Of a stretch of 64,000 nt of DNA, positions 1-13,690 are shown piece after piece. Made by a program: the position numbers and the translations under genes. Under the pieces are notes generated by a model that did not search any database, had not been told where the DNA came from, and was given only the letters and a program-made list of their open reading frames with translations. The stretch is taken from contig JAGTXK010000011.1 of the NCBI GenBank assembly GCA_019096195.1, positions 56,838 through 120,837 of the forward strand, given 5' to 3'. Position 1 is the first letter of the stretch. Every line of letters starts with the position of its first letter. This DNA comes from Boletus sp. NGJ (taxonomy: Eukaryota; Basidiomycota; Agaricomycetes; Boletales; Boletaceae).

Positions 1-1471
1 TTGCATCCACCGATCCTGAGGAGATAAGAAGAATGATGGTATACCTAGGACAGCTTTGCTCGATAGTAGGATCTGTATCGACATGGAATAGATGATTGAA
101 AGGCGGCAGCGAAGGCGAACAAAAAGAAAAAAAGAAAAAAGGAACGACAAGTGAACAGAGGTATCTCACACAAATGGTGAAGCTTTGAATTGGAGATGCG
201 ATAGTGCCGCGTAGATGGAGATCGTGTCCACTAGGGTTAGTCCTGCCCGCGGGGTACACATCTCAGATACGCCGTACCGACATAAAGATACCGATTCGGA
301 AATACGGCAACATTGTCGCAAAAGGCTAGTTCACAATGTACCCCAAAATCGCATTCGAAAAGACGAACTGGATGCATGGATGGATAGAATTCAGCTACCT
401 TGGAGACCAGGAATCTCCGCAGTGTCCCCATTTGTGGAATTCCTTTGCGTCAAGATGATCAGCAGATCAAGATACACCGTGACACAGGCGCTCCTCCTCT
501 TCCCGCATCGACTCGTCGCTCCCGCGCGTATAGATCTTCACCGCTGCGATATTGGTGGTGCAGTATTGGCCATTGGCGTAAAACCACTGGCAATCATCAG
601 AGGCCATGGAAACACTCGAAGGCGTTGTCGGCGATATTGTACTACGGAGCATGATCGCCTACTAAGGAAAGGTGCAGACTCGTCCGCACAATCCAAGCGT
701 GCCGTCAAGTCTGCCCAGGACCAACAGCTCTGCATCCAAGCAGAAGGGGGTGGAGTTTCCATTCATGGCGTATGGATGCAGTGGAAATCATAAGGTTTGC
801 GTCTGATAATGCATTACTCCGTGGAGATTGATGGAAACCGAACAGTCGGAAATGGCTAAACATACAAGTAAACGTGAACTCACGGTGCGTCAGGGCTGTT
901 GAGAATGGCTTCTGCTGATGAGTCACGGAAGGACTAGGATAAAATGTGGTGCCGCAGGTGACGGCAAAGGTATATATCCCAGTGGCGCAGCAGATAGGAA
1001 TGATCGGGCCTGGTCTGGTCGAACCTCAGGCCAAGCCCTTATCCGAGTCGTGGGCTTGGGCTTGGCCCACCTAAAGGGTAGACAAAGAGTGACAAGGCGA
1101 TGAGGAATAGGTTGTAAAGGGGGTGAGGGGGAAGCCGACAAGGCTTATGATCACCATACACCAGCCTCGATGGGCAGACGACCTATCAGCCATTAGCTCA
1201 CAGAACGCAGCTGAGATGGACTTATCAAGTCATATGATCGCGTCAAGCTCAAGCTGTATTGGCGGATCGGACAGGTCGTTAATGAAGTGGAGATGTTGAG
1301 GAATGTTTTTGACGCGCAAAGCGCAAGCAGGGTGACAGTACTGTATTAGACTCGGTCGACCGTAGTTCTACTTGAAGTATTCTACGCATAGGCCAGAGGC
1401 CTAGCCGCAGACACATCGCTACCAGCAGAATTAAAATGCTGATGTAACCCATGACAGCTCTGACTGTGTGA
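1..1471. other. Unassigned region left of the EngB-like gene
   Basis: No gene can be supported. A 192-codon open frame runs on the + strand at 215-793 but has no recognisable family motif and lacks the intron-rich look of its neighbours. On the - strand, short cysteine-containing stretches lie in one frame between about 790 and 400. They include one around DCQWFYANGQYC near 600-560, separated by stops at about 663 and 469. They could be exons of a small cysteine-rich protein or remnants of one. I could not join them with normal-sized introns. Confidence 0.3.
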
Positions 1472-2413
1472 TCATAGTCCACAACAATCAGCTATCGATT
1501 TACGGACCAGCTCGATGCCAAAGTTCGAGCCCTTTGAGGGGCAAGCGGTGATGATCGGCGGTAGACACGTTGGCGCAGCTTGAAATATGGCTTTCCTCAT
1601 CTGATCTATCCGTTCCCGACCTGAGTCCCCAAGTTGGTCAGCCTTCGTAATTATGGCTTGCAACGTGAATTTTGTCCCGCCAGATTGTTGAACCCGAGTG
1701 TCCAATTCAGCGAGCATGGCGGCATCGGTGGGTCTTAAGCCGTGAGGGGCGGAAAACAATATGTATATCCGTCGTAACCTGGAGTATCGCTGAGTAAATG
1801 AAAGGTGTAAATATTGACAATGCATCACTCACTCCTCGCGATTTGTAATGTAGTGATTGAACACAGCACCCCATTCCGAGCGGCCTCGTGAACCGTATCC
1901 GGGGGAGTCGACAACAACCAGCTTACCGGGGTAGGGACCAACTCTAAAGAAGTTCAAAGCTTGGGTGCGACCCTACAGCCACATTGAACTACAGTACAAA
2001 AGCAAAAAATAAGTACTCACAGCTTTCTTGCTCGTGAAAAGCAGATCCTTGCGCCAGAGAACAGCATTGAGCAACGATGATTTGCCTACGTTCGCTCTGC
2101 CTGGCAGTAGTTTGCGTATCAAGTACAAACTCTAGATTGCGCCTACTTACCGGTTACAATGACCTTTTTGAGCAGGAGGTAAGAACATGGTATGGCAAGT
2201 GTCTCAACTCACCTCTGGTAATCGATTGAATCGCAGAAACGAGTTTACATCCGTTACAGAGGCAAGAAACTCGGCAGAACCCGAGGCTTGCAATATCGTC
2301 TTTGTGGAGCCTTTCCTCGACGATAAACAAGGGTGGTTGTTTACACACGAGGTCACTCGATTCGCACAACGACGGGACAACAACCACCACATGGCGTTGA
2401 AGCTGACATTCAT
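1472..2413 (-). CDS. Mitochondrial EngB/YihA-type P-loop GTPase
   Basis: This is a TRAFAC-class GTPase of the EngB family. Such proteins act in ribosome assembly, and eukaryotic members are mitochondrial. Exons on the - strand: 2413-2213, 2163-2151, 2100-2021, 1972-1833 and 1778-1472, giving 246 aa with phases that close exactly. Visible motifs are the Walker A GRANVGKSS, then GRTQALNFF, the G3 box DSPGYG and the G4 box TKAD. The C-terminal PSKGSNFGIELVRKSI matches the usual EngB end. The first ATG follows a TTG-initiated open stretch. The N-terminus is rich in Arg, Ser and hydrophobic residues and poor in acids, as in a mitochondrial presequence. Exon 2 is only 13 nt and encodes the VIVT just before Walker A. 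The gene diverges from SWD3. Confidence 0.88.
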
Positions 2414-2533
2414 CGAGGACTGTTTGGCTTTGTTGATTTTTAAAGCTTTTGCCAAATACGTGTAAACTCGTCCAAAAGAAGCCTTGGACCAGACTGATCG
2501 CAAGCTTTTGTTATATTTCTATTTTTCGTGACG
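2414..2533. promoter_or_regulatory. Short divergent promoter region between EngB-like gene and SWD3
   Basis: Only 120 bp separates the two start codons, so both 5' UTRs and a shared bidirectional promoter must lie here. I see no clear TATA box. There is an AT-rich stretch at about 2508-2526. Confidence 0.45.
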
Positions 2534-4010
<1,477 letters not shown>

Positions 4011-4248
4011 AATCTCTCGTGTGAAGTTATCTAGTTCCCTGATGCATTCTGTATCAATATATCTTGTTTGCCCGTCCTCTAAACTCCCGTGCTGTGCAGT
4101 CGACACAAATGTAGAAACGCATGTAGTAAAAGTACACAGAAAGAAAAGCTTTGTAGAGGTGCGTTTGGGCATCCTTCACACAGGCTTCGCGTTGACAAGA
4201 TCTTGGTCCAAAACGAAATTATTAGAACGAGGTACAGTTTAGTACGAG

Positions 4249-7200
4249 CTAAAGATGCTCACCCTTGGCGACCTTCTGGTCTGCATCCGTAAGTCCGGAA
4301 TCATGGGCTTCCAGGAAAGCGTCGACTTCATCTAGGACTTGGTCGTCGTCTTCTCCATGGACCATGTCCAAGTCACTATCGTCATCATCTCCCGCATCAT
4401 CAATCGCAAACGGTGTCCTTTCCATGAACGCCGCGCTGACTGCTTTCACATGTGGCAGGGGAGAGAAAGTGGTCGACAATGCCGACCCAGGGCAGCCATC
4501 CTGCGCGGCCATGGCGTCGATAGTGAGAGTCGATGAGGGGGATGCCGTTAGGGTGTCCGAGGTATTGGACCCAAAGGTCGACTTGGACGCAGGTGAGATC
4601 AGTGACTCGCGAGCCTTGGGTTCTTCCAACTTCTTGTAACGCCCGATCCTGGGCCGGTAGACGACCTGGTGTTTGCCGATCGTCTTCCCGAGCTCGTCGC
4701 TGAGTTTGTGGAATATCTTCCTGTTGTCTTCTGTTGCGATGTTGGACCAGAGGTCTTCCAAGAAGCCTCCGCCTGAAGTGGGCAGCTCCAGGTCCGGGAC
4801 AGACTCCAGCTTGAATGATGCTGTCAAGTCAGTCTCAAAGAATGATTCCAAGATTTCATCGGCCAAGACGACCATTCGGAAACTGTTCGAATTACAGTCA
4901 GCAATGTCATTTGAACTCACTGGGCCATACTGTACGTTGCAAGATTAAGGTATGGTTGATTGTGACCTATTTGCTGGGGCTCAGTTTTCCCAGTCTCGCT
5001 GTTCGTTTCTTGTGGTAAGAGGGTATCGCCATATTCAAAGGCGTTCGTCATGAAGCGACTAACTGCTCCCAGATAGGCATCGCCAATTTCATGGCGGAAA
5101 ATGAACTACAGGTGTTCCGTTAGATAATTACACAACACTTCGTCACACTCACCAAGAAAGATTCGGACAGTGTCAGAACTTCATCCTTCGTTAAATATCC
5201 ATCCTTGTTCTTGTCATGCAAATTAAAGAACCATTCTATGTTATCCATCAGATCGTTAGACATTACACCGTCCAATCCAGAAACTAGGTCCTAATGCCAA
5301 AGTAAGCGCCCAAACGATGCCATTTCAGCCTCGGAACCCACCTGGAATGATAAAGACCCTTTACAGGAAGTGTCCCAGAAGTAGAAAAGCCTGTCGATAA
5401 GTTCATGCTCTGCGACCTCACTATCGATGCGTTGCTAGCCCGAAATAAGGAACGAACCCGGAAATACCAAGGTGAGAGGTCTACACACCTGGAAACCATT
5501 GACCACAATTTTTTCGTCCCGCGCCCAGGTCAAGACCTCACTCAAGAAACACCCTGAATGTCTTTAGTCCGATTCTTGTCTCGGGTCTTTCCTGCATGCT
5601 ATCGGTGCTGATAAGCAGCGACGGTGGCGGCGCGACAGCCGGTGGGGGTGGCTCTACACACATCGCTTTGTACAGCGCATCGTAGATGAAGCCCACTTGC
5701 TCCTTTGTAAACCTTTCAAGCGTCTTGAGACTCCGAATAGCAGACCGTTTCGAGAAGGTCTCGATGTTATTGACGATTTCGTTGCGGTATTTGCGGCGTT
5801 CAGAAAGAATCGTATCGTCTGTGATTACTGCGAACTCGCGGAAGGATACTAGAAGAAGTTCTTGGAAACGTGTGATGGCACGTGCCCTTGGGTCTGATGA
5901 ATCTGGGTGTGCCGACTCTCCGAGAGACGCAAAGTACTCTCTCATCAAGCTGCAAAAGAGTATAGGTACTGCGTCTGGTGCGAAGTGTGACAGGCTTACT
6001 TCAAGAACCCTCCATCATCCTGAATTTGCAACAACTTTTCTCCGTTGATCTTGAGGATCGCTATGAAGTGGAAGGAAGATTAGAGATGGTCTGAACCAGA
6101 TAAAACATACTGACCGAGTCTGTAGAAGAGTCAGTAAAAGGTTCTATCACAGGCGTCGGAAGAAATCGTACCCAACTTGAAACAGCACTTTCGGGCCCAT
6201 GCAGAAGAAACAGTCCACTATCCGAAAGGCGAATACCATCGGCATGCTGTTGATGTATCTTGTGGAGAAGAATGAGTTGATGAACTGAGACAAGTCTATG
6301 CCAGGAATTATACCGACAGGCTCAAGAACCATGGCAAGGATGCTACCGACAGCTGCACGTCAACGGCCGAAAAGTGATCGTGTATCATAGGAAGACATCG
6401 CGTAACCAATGACTCGAAGACTCTCTGATCGAGGAGCGTTCCATGCATGGTTGGACTAGCAGACCAATCAAATCCAGTCGAGATGTATCTGGTTGCAGAC
6501 ACACCTGTAGTATCCGGGTAAAAGACGATCACACAAAACTTCAAGGACCCAGAAAGCCTGTTCTTCTGACATGTAACTGGAATTCCATCATCAGTCAAGC
6601 GCGAAAATGCAGATCACGGTACATACATGAGAATCGCTGCGGCAAGGATGTTCATTGCCTAGAAAAAACGCATATTGCAAGAGGCGCCAGAACCAATATC
6701 ATGACTTACCTGGCAGTACCCTACTTCGGGGTTCTGCAACGAATAAGCCTGCAGGACGCGACGAAGAGCACTAATTCCCTCCTCCGTTTGATACCCAGCA
6801 TACTCAGGCAGACTACGGTGTAGATCTTTCTCAATATCTTCAAAGCTCGTGCTCTGCTTGCCCTTGATGTCTTCGACAAGCTGTTCATATAAACCCGGAT
6901 TCGTATACCGTAAGTAGAGTGAGCCGGATAGGGTTTCCCAGATCTCGCCACGGAGTCGATTGGGTAAGCCGACTTGTACGAGACGCGTGCATTGGGGATA
7001 TCTCAATAGAGTTAGGTTCCGACCATGTGCTGTCCCAGGTGTCATGATCAAAACGAAACCGGAGCAAAACACTTACTCCGTAGATAGGTGGTCCAAAGCT
7101 TGATTTTCGAGGCTTCTCGTAATCTAAACGTGTTCAGGGGGGTGACACGCGCGTGAAAGCGGAAGCTCACTTCTTCGGATCCCCCTGGAAACCTGAATTT

Positions 7201-7920
7201 CAGACCGAGACCTCCATGGAAGTCAGCCTCTGGATGTGGAGTTCCTTCCTTGGTCTCTGCGATCAAACTGCCGTCTTCTCGCTCGTGATCGGCCACGGAA
7301 GACGTCGTTGATATAAGGGCTTCGGAATAACAAGTCTTTACGAATCCCTTCACGGCTTTCATCTGACCCCGTTGAAGCTCCGTTTTCAATGCTTCACGTA
7401 ACAGAGCACAGAACGCATCCGCTGTTGGCCGTAGAGAAGTTAGTTGAACGATCTGCCAAAAGATGTCAGATTATTGCGCGAATATCGACGACGACTCACG
7501 ATCTTCATGCCATGCCAAGTTGATAAACTAAGTGCATAGACACCAGCCCGAGCATTGAGTCGCTCCACGCGTCGTACGGTCGACAGAGGCAGGGTGAACC
7601 GGACTGACTTGCGGTCTAGTGAGGTGAACGCTAGGTATGGCGGGATGAGATGCAGTTTGCCTGCCTAGACGTGCAATGTTCGTTCACTTGCTCGAGAGTG
7701 GGATGGTTGCAAGCAAACTCACATATGAATCCTCGACATCCCGTTCACCAAAACTAAGCACTGCATTTATATCCATCCTCTCAGCCTCTGGGGTGCTCTG
7801 CTTGTCGCCATCTGCGGAAGGCGATGTAACTGGCACTTCAGGTATTGAGAAGAAGATATGGAGTAACTGTTCCTTCGTGGGCTCCTTGAAATTCCGCAGT
7901 TGGGTTGATATCGTGGACAT
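4249..7920 (-). CDS. Gyp2/Mdr1-like TBC-domain Rab GTPase-activating protein (GRAM-TBC-EF-hand)
   Basis: A GAP for Rab GTPases in membrane traffic. Exons on the - strand: 7920-7723, 7664-7500, 7452-7171, 7123-7077, 7029-6710, 6658-6627, 6576-6505, 6455-6318, 6258-6172, 6119-6115, 6060-6000, 5949-5489, 5434-5342, 5290-5153, 5105-4936 and 4882-4249, about 966 aa (yeast Gyp2 is about 950). Order: GRAM-like domain ([12 protein letters not shown]), TBC domain with the Arg finger IEKDLHR and Gln finger YCQAMN, a second TBC half ([17 protein letters not shown]), an EF-hand loop [12 protein letters not shown], and a low-complexity tail. Exon 10 is a 5-nt microexon. Two positions need one base removed to keep the family frame: the C-run at 7181-7185 (FPGDPKKLREASK spans it) and the A-run at 5547-5549 ([13 protein letters not shown]). 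These are either assembly errors or real frameshifts. Confidence 0.88.
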
Positions 7921-8335
7921 GATGTCCAGGTCTCAATATAGCTTCAACCCGTGTGCTCTCTCTCTCAGCGAGTATGGAGCGACTGTAGACGTCGAGACTT
8001 TGTGAACCACTAGTTAGTTGTAAGTCCGTTTCAACGAATTACGATGTAGACCGGTAAACGCTGAGGGGACCGGTGAAGTTGGAGCTCAGAAGTGTTGCTA
8101 GTTGAGGGGCATTGAACGCCCTTCCAAGTTCCAAACGAGGCAAATTACTTCTTCAGGGTCACTGAACATCTCCTCTGGCAGGCCTGAGGCAACTTGGCCC
8201 CGAGCGACAAGTTCTGACATTGTCCGAAGCGTTTCGCGATGGGACGCATTACATAGATAAGCACAACTACCCCACTAGAACCTTTGCGAGTCCATCTCCC
8301 AAGCAGGTTGCACATGTCATGTCTCGTAACTTCCC
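7921..8335. other. Intergenic: Rab GAP upstream / glycosyltransferase A downstream
   Basis: About 415 bp between the start codon of the Rab GAP and the stop of the next gene on the same strand. It should hold the Rab GAP promoter and 5' UTR plus the glycosyltransferase 3' UTR. No ORF here has coding character. Confidence 0.5.
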
Positions 8336-9951
8336 TCACCAGAACCGATTACTCTCCGGCTGTAGACCGTCCACGGTGCGAAGCATAACTATATTCGATG
8401 AAAGACTAGACCACTGTTGCGACCTCCTAGTCAAACCTCAGCTCCAAATGAATTCAGGTCAACTCACCGCGTTTCCTATGAAAGCTCGCGCTCTCTGCGC
8501 CACTAGCATATCGAGCGCTTGAGCAACGAATTTCTGCTCCCAGGTCAGGCTCAGATCTCGATTGCTTCCGATATGTTGCCACCCCCCAAGATCATGCAGA
8601 GCCACCTTGAGATTCGCAACCCATGGACCATCACCATTTGTCATGATATAAAGATATTCAAGGGGTTCCCGCGACTCCTCCCGTACTGTCTTGACCTTCT
8701 CGACGATCTGCTCAAGACTGGGATAGCAGTGGTCCATGTAGGCTTTGTAATTCGCTGGCGAAAGTCGAGGATCAGAGTGGACCTTATCGTACTTGTCAGG
8801 CAGTTCGGGAAAGGAATTGAACGCATTCCAGTCCGAGTTCCGCTTGGCAAGAAATCTACAGTGCGCAGTGAAGTCGCCCCTTCGTACATGGATTACGAGC
8901 AGGCCAGCCATAGCCTGGTTAACCCTAGAATCCTGGCCTTCTGGCCAGTACAAGGCAGGCGGGAAAATAACTCCGCGATTTACTTCGAAAGCATCAAGAA
9001 TCAAGGGTGACCACCCCCAACGGGACAAAACAGGTAAATTGGACATGTATGGCCAAATGCTCAGAAGGCGTTCTTTCTGAGAGTATACCCTGTAAGACCT
9101 AGTCACATCTCTGTCAAGATATGTTGTTGAGAACGTACATGTAATTGAATATCTGTTTATCCACGGATGTTTCTTCGAACTGCAGACAAGGGTCCTCGAT
9201 TGACGTAATCTTCTCCACCCATTTGTCGATGATAAATTTGACCGTATCTGAATCGTTCCACCCAGTAACATCAGACAATCGCAAGATGGTTGGGTTTGGG
9301 CAAACTCTCTGGAAGAAATCCTTGTATACAGCTTGAGGAGTGTTGTCGCCTGGAGGCAGCGCCCCACCGGCAAGCGGTCCTTTTTTTTTCGATCGTATTC
9401 AACGCTTATGGCACCAAAAAAAAAAGTGTTCTTTACCATCGATAAGTGCACTCAGTGGGATGCGAGAGGGAATGAGTTTTCCGTCCAAAGTGTGAGTATG
9501 GTGTGCCGTCAACGGCCCAAGTATTGTCATCAAAGACGAAGCTAGGACTGGTGTCAGAAACAGACTCCCTCAGCTTCCGCAGCAACTGACGAGCGATTGG
9601 TCGCGTATGCGAGGACATAGCTCAAGATGTAATCTTGCATTATATTTCCCCATCCTACTCCTACATCGATGATCAGCGAGATTTGCGGCGGAGCGTATCA
9701 GTTAGCATACTAGCCGGATGATTTGGTGACCATAGGTACTTGACGTCTGAATGTTCATAGGATTGGTAATGTGGTAGTTCTAGTTCCAGTTCGCGGTGGT
9801 GTGGATATAGTGGAGGATAGCGACCATAGACAAGTAAGGAATAGACGAGGCTGCGATTGAATGGAAAGGCCACGAGAATTAAAATTGCCGTTGCGAGGGG
9901 GAGCGCGATTCGCGAGCGGAGTCGAGAGTAAGGAAAGTAAAATTTTGACAT
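8336..9951 (-). CDS. Fucosyltransferase-like type II membrane glycosyltransferase, paralogue A
   Basis: Probably a Golgi glycosyltransferase of the O-fucosyltransferase/NodZ-like fold. Donor and acceptor cannot be read from sequence. Exons on the - strand: 9951-9711, 9660-9591, 9541-9437, 9379-9139, 9089-8468 and 8413-8336, about 451 aa. A short basic tail and one membrane helix (about residues 17-34) are followed by a luminal domain with GWGNIMQDY, the GDP-sugar-type motif HVRRGDF, YIMTNGD, LTWEQKFVAQALDM and a terminal WSSLSSNIV block ending RFW. Exon sizes match paralogue B almost exactly (70, 104/105 and 78 nt shared). Exon 3 is one base longer than in B and shifts frame near 9484-9496, so it is a frameshift or an assembly insertion. 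The ATG at 9951 is preferred; TTG 9966 is only an open-frame start. Confidence 0.82.
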
Positions 9952-10764
9952 TCGCAGACGTCGCAAGAAGATGGCGAGGAGACGCGTGCAGACTCTGCAG
10001 AGCCGTGAGTTTACTTACAAAAGAGGATCCTCTGCAGTCAGTGTTGTCCTTCAGCCTGAGTGGTGTTAATGGGGAAAGGTCTTGGGAAAGCCTGTAGCAT
10101 CCATCACTGGCAGTACTTGTTTGAAGTAGGACATTTCCCACTGCAGTGACGCGGTTACTAACTCTCGCACCGATCATACTATCACCTATACTTAGCGACC
10201 ACATCGTAGTACCAAGTTATCTGCATAGCCGACGTCGCTGTCAACCCGCTTAGCCGTATGTTATAGCCGTCCACATTGTGTCACTCCTTCGCACTGTTCT
10301 ATGCAAACTCCCGGGAAACATCATTGCATGCGGGTCCGGTTGGGTTCAAATTTTGGCAAGTTCTCGCCGTTTTTTTTTTGCTCTCTCTCTATGGAGCTAC
10401 TAGTACTCGCAAGGACAAGCTTGAAGTGAGCCTTGAACACTGTGCCAGAATTACTTCGAGAATTGCACTCAAATTTAGTGCTCGCGTTTAAATTTGGCCC
10501 CGAAGTCGCTGCCTGAAATACTTCCAACCAGCACCGACCACCATGGTGGAGTAAGTAGCCACTATCGGATCATCAACATTAGTGCTCTATAGTGTAACAG
10601 CTCTGTACAACAACCAATGTCGTACAGTGATTGCAGTAATCCACGCATGTAAATCCAAGTCCAAGGTCCCACACATAAGCCCAAGCACGTAGTGGTCGCA
10701 CCAATTTTGAGTCGTAGGTCGCTGAACATTATAAGTCTGTTACGAGAACCCGTCACGACGCTTG
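9952..10764. other. Intergenic between the two glycosyltransferases
   Basis: About 810 bp with no convincing ORF. It should contain the promoter of paralogue A and the 3' end region of paralogue B. A T-run and CT-rich stretch lie at about 10371-10389. Confidence 0.5.
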
Positions 10765-12442
10765 TCACCAGAACCTGTTGGTGTCCGGTTCGAATCCTTG
10801 AGCCATACGTAGCATAACCACGTTAGACGTCAGACTAGACCACTTATTATTTCTGATTCAGTACAAGAGTTGATGGTGCGAAACAACGGAGCAGAGCGCT
10901 TACCCCATTCCCTATCAGCACCTGAGCTCGCTGTGCGACATACATGTCCAGAGCGTGCGCAACAAACTTCTGTTCCCAGGTAACCTCCAGGTCCCGGCTG
11001 CTGCTGATTTGATCCCATCCCATGTCGTTTCCAAGCGCAGATTTAAGCTCTTCAACCCACGGTGTTTCCCCGTTCGTCATGATGTACAGATGTCGAAGAG
11101 GATTTGCGGCTTCCATACGGACTTGTCTGACCTTCTCCACAATCTGTTCTACTGATGGGTAACACCGCTTGAGGTAGAGCTTCATGTTTTTCTCGGACGT
11201 TTCTCCCCAACCACCGTCAGTTGGTGGATCAAACTTGTCGTGAAATTCAGGGAATGAGTTGAACGCGTTCCAATCCGAACTCCACTTTGCGAGATGTACA
11301 CAGTGATCTTTGAAGTCCCCTCGGCGAACGTGAATCGCAAGGAGCCCCGGGATAGGGACAGCCGTGGTTTCCTCTCGGGGACCGAAGAATCCCCCCAAAA
11401 GCGTTGTGTTCGTCGGTTCGAAAAAATGGCGGTTTTCCCTGTAAGCGTCGTGAATGAGTGGTGACCATCCCCAGTGTGTAGAGACCGGCGATCTCCCCAA
11501 GTAGGGCCAAATGCTCAACAACCGCTTCTTATTACCAAATAACCTGTTTGAAGGTCCAGAGGACGTGCGGACGTTAGAAGGTTGTAAGATGTTGATGGAT
11601 CGCAACCACGTACCAAAATTCAAAAATCGCGGGGCTAATAGGGTCTAGCATGAGGCATGGGTCATCGATCGAGTTGATTGCATCTACCCATGTTTCAAAT
11701 ACATATGCAGCTGAGACATTGTCGCTAAAACGTATATCATCGGTGTTGATATCCGTCGTTTGCAGGACTGTCGGATTTGGACAGACTTTATGGAAGAACT
11801 CTTTGGAGACTGAGAGAGGAACATCACCGCCCGGTGGCCATGGACCACCGACCATCGGACCTGTTGACAGTACTGAGTTTGCGCAGCTGGGTTGGTGATG
11901 AGGCTTACCACTCAGGAGAGCAGAGAGAGGAACGCGCGAAGGAATTAGCTTGCCGTTATATACTGAATAATGTGGAGCATTCGGCCTCCAAACGTAGTCA
12001 TCAAACACATAACTGATGTCATGCCACAATGGATTAGGCCGTCGAAGAGTAATGGAGTAATGGAAGACGTAACGGTGTAAGATACTCACGATCGATTGGT
12101 GGCATAGGCGAGCAAACCTGTCATGACAAAATCTTGCATGACGTTCCCCCAACCCGAACCTAGAGAAGGATGATGAGTGGGTACGACGCTCATGTATTGT
12201 TACTTCTTACTCTGGGCGTGGTTTGCAGGAAAGAAGTATTTGACATTCTTGCGCTCGTACTCCTTGTAATGCGGTAAGGATTGTTCTTTTGCTCTCACGT
12301 CCTCATACAGTGGAGGAAGTCGTGATACAGAAAATGCTTGCAGAAAGCCGGGGAAGTGTATGTACACAAGCAATCCAATAGAAGATAATAACACAATCAC
12401 CAGGAATTTGAATCCTCGTCTGGTCAACCCGTAGGACGCCAT
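10765..12442 (-). CDS. Fucosyltransferase-like type II membrane glycosyltransferase, paralogue B
   Basis: Tandem paralogue of the gene at 8336-9951. Exons on the - strand: 12442-12211, 12159-12090, 12012-11909, 11872-11614, 11543-10904 and 10842-10765, giving 460 aa with all phases closing. A membrane helix at about residues 11-31 follows a short basic tail. Key motifs are GWGNVMQDF, SYVFDDYVW, HVRRGDFKDHC, YIMTNGETPWV, VTWEQKFVAHALDM and a final exon WSSLTSNVV ending RFW. Reading through the last intron gives a false early stop at 10847. The intron at 11908-11873 would be only 36 nt; it is a multiple of three without a stop, so it may instead encode 12 extra residues. This copy has no frameshift, unlike paralogue A. 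Confidence 0.87.
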
Positions 12443-13436
12443 TGGGGGGAGGGGAGATTCGGGAGAACGTTAAGGGAAGGCTGTCAGATTGTCTGCGCTT
12501 TATGTTTAAGGCAAGGGTTGATTGAACGCGATTGGCACTGCCGGAAAACAATAACTAGTCGCCGGAGTGATGGGGGAGGGAGATTGGCAGGATTTTGACC
12601 TGCAGTAGAGGTCAAGCCGCAAGGTGTAGAAGTCCTCATGGGCAAAAGTCCTGAACTTATCGCTAATACGCCAGAGGAGACGATGCGTGGAAGACACGAG
12701 GAAGGGATCTCGGGCGCAGCACCGAGTGGCGGACTTACCTCTTGCCCTACATATCCAATATCAAAGAGGAGTACTCAGTGCCTAAAATTGGGCCTTCTGT
12801 TATGTGATACTCTCTTGTTGCCTAAGTATCAGAATCAGCACATCACAGTGAGAGCTGCGCATTCACAACTGTACACTCCCATGATACGTGTAAGATTCTC
12901 CGAGTGTGAGGGAACAGTTTGAGGACAATGCTTGAAGACCGGTGGTACCGTGACAACATATTAATTGCCACGTCCAGCCTCCGAGATTGTGACTAAGCCC
13001 AGAGTGGGCATTCCGCCGCCGCCGCAGCACCAACAACACACAACTCTATAAGAGCTATGCCGCTTGGGGTTGGGCGATAGCAGTGTCTAGATGCTCTGTA
13101 TAGCACGATGGATTTCCCAAATGGGATTGTACCTCCGTCACGGGCTGTAGGAGAATCGAGAGACGGGCAACCCGAGGAAGCAATGAAGAGTACTTACTAC
13201 GCATGCAAACGCGGAGATCAAGAATAAATTAAGTAATAACAGCTGAAATCGCTGTCCGACAGTTGGCACAGGTCCGACAATGCCTCCCGCTCAGCCTCGG
13301 TGGCTTGTGTGACTTGGCGTGACTTCCTGTGACATTGATGTGACTGACGAACTCTAAGGCTGAGCTCAATGTAGTGCAGAAGTCACTCAGCGCTTATGTA
13401 AGCAAAAGTACGTAAGTGAGCACCCAAGGTACGGTC
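12443..13436. other. Intergenic upstream of glycosyltransferase B
   Basis: About 1 kb. It should contain the promoter of paralogue B at the left end. Short ORFs on both strands (for example + 12638-12922) show no family motif and I do not support them. Confidence 0.45.
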
Positions 13437-13690
13437 GACTAGTATTGGATACTTTCGGTCGACGAATCTGTGTTGGGCGACATGTCGCTGTGAATACCCT
13501 CTTCATCACCATTGCAACGCTGCTCTGTGCATTCGAATTCCACAAGACGATCGATGACCACGGCAATGAGATGACACCCCCTGCGATGGGCTTCTTCAGC
13601 ACCGGATCAAGCGCTCGCTCAAAACCATCCCTGTTCAAGCTTACCATTCGGTCTGCGGGCGCTCTCGAACCCATTCATGATCTATTGTAC
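13437..13690 (+). pseudogene. Duplicated 3'-end fragment of the neighbouring P450
   Basis: About 250 bp nearly identical to the last exon of the P450 gene (17317-17561). It starts inside the heme-binding loop (GRRICVGRHVA) and runs to the C-terminus. A few extra bases sit at the left junction just before the conserved GRRIC block. The parent's stop TAG is replaced by TAC, so the frame runs on. No upstream P450 exons precede it, so it cannot encode an enzyme. Confidence 0.9.

Noticed and set aside
215-793. 192-codon + strand ORF
   Set aside because: No family motif, no introns in an intron-rich genome, and the opposite strand holds more protein-like cysteine-containing stretches.
8519-9010. 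163-codon + strand ORF
   Set aside because: Antisense shadow of the large exon of glycosyltransferase A.
10765-10800. GGTTCGAATCC, like a tRNA B box
   Set aside because: It lies in the last coding exon of glycosyltransferase B, and no A box or cloverleaf surrounds it.
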